From an uncultured bacterium (GTDB lineage: Bacteria; Bacillota; Clostridia; Lachnospirales; Lachnospiraceae): 5,828 bases of DNA. Below are positions 5,824 to 5,828 of this stretch, piece after piece. Each line of letters begins with the position of its first letter. The stretch's first letter is position 1. The stretch spans positions 1-5,828 of the forward strand of contig CAMNLO010000117.1 in assembly GCA_946543095.1 (NCBI GenBank). Reading direction: 5' to 3'. The notes below the pieces were generated by a model, which ran no database searches, had not been told where the DNA came from, and was given only the letters and a program-made list of their open reading frames with translations. The position numbers and the translations under genes were made by a program.

Positions 5824-5828
5824 CTTCC

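Overview
This window is a piece of a surface-polysaccharide (capsule or exopolysaccharide) biosynthesis locus. It holds five genes, all on the + strand: a 5'-truncated GT4 glycosyltransferase, an asparagine-synthase-type amidotransferase (asnB family), a second GT4 glycosyltransferase (CapH/EpsF-like), a left-handed beta-helix acyltransferase, and a GT2 glycosyltransferase (WaaE/KdtX-like). I see no tRNA, rRNA, CRISPR array, insertion sequence or clear promoter. Organism (inference): GC-rich coding, frequent AGG/AGA arginine codons, GGAGG-type ribosome binding sites and family resemblance suggest a Gram-positive anaerobe of the Lachnospiraceae/Clostridia type. No marker gene is present to prove this.

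Layout: positions 1-4143 are a tightly packed three-gene block. The first glycosyltransferase overlaps asnB by 13 bp, and asnB overlaps the second glycosyltransferase by 4 bp (ATGA), so translation is probably coupled. The packing then loosens. A 105-bp spacer (4144-4248) precedes the acyltransferase (4249-4809), and a 139-bp spacer (4810-4948) precedes the GT2 gene (4949-5818). Both spacers contain inverted repeats but no recognisable promoter or canonical terminator. The last gene is visibly poorer in GC than the others. An AT-rich inverted repeat overlaps its stop codon at the window edge.

How the genes work together (inference from families): the three glycosyltransferases would add sugars one after another to a lipid-linked oligosaccharide on the cytoplasmic face of the membrane. 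The acyltransferase would decorate a sugar with an acetyl or other acyl group. The AsnB-family enzyme could supply asparagine, but in this setting it may instead amidate a uronic acid, as reported for AsnB-like proteins in some O-antigen loci. The priming transferase, flippase, polymerase and chain-length regulators are not in the window and presumably lie outside it.

I found no convincing evidence of a wholly new system. The most interesting points are the translationally overlapped asnB-type gene inside a glycan operon, the structured spacers, and the composition change at the GT2 gene.
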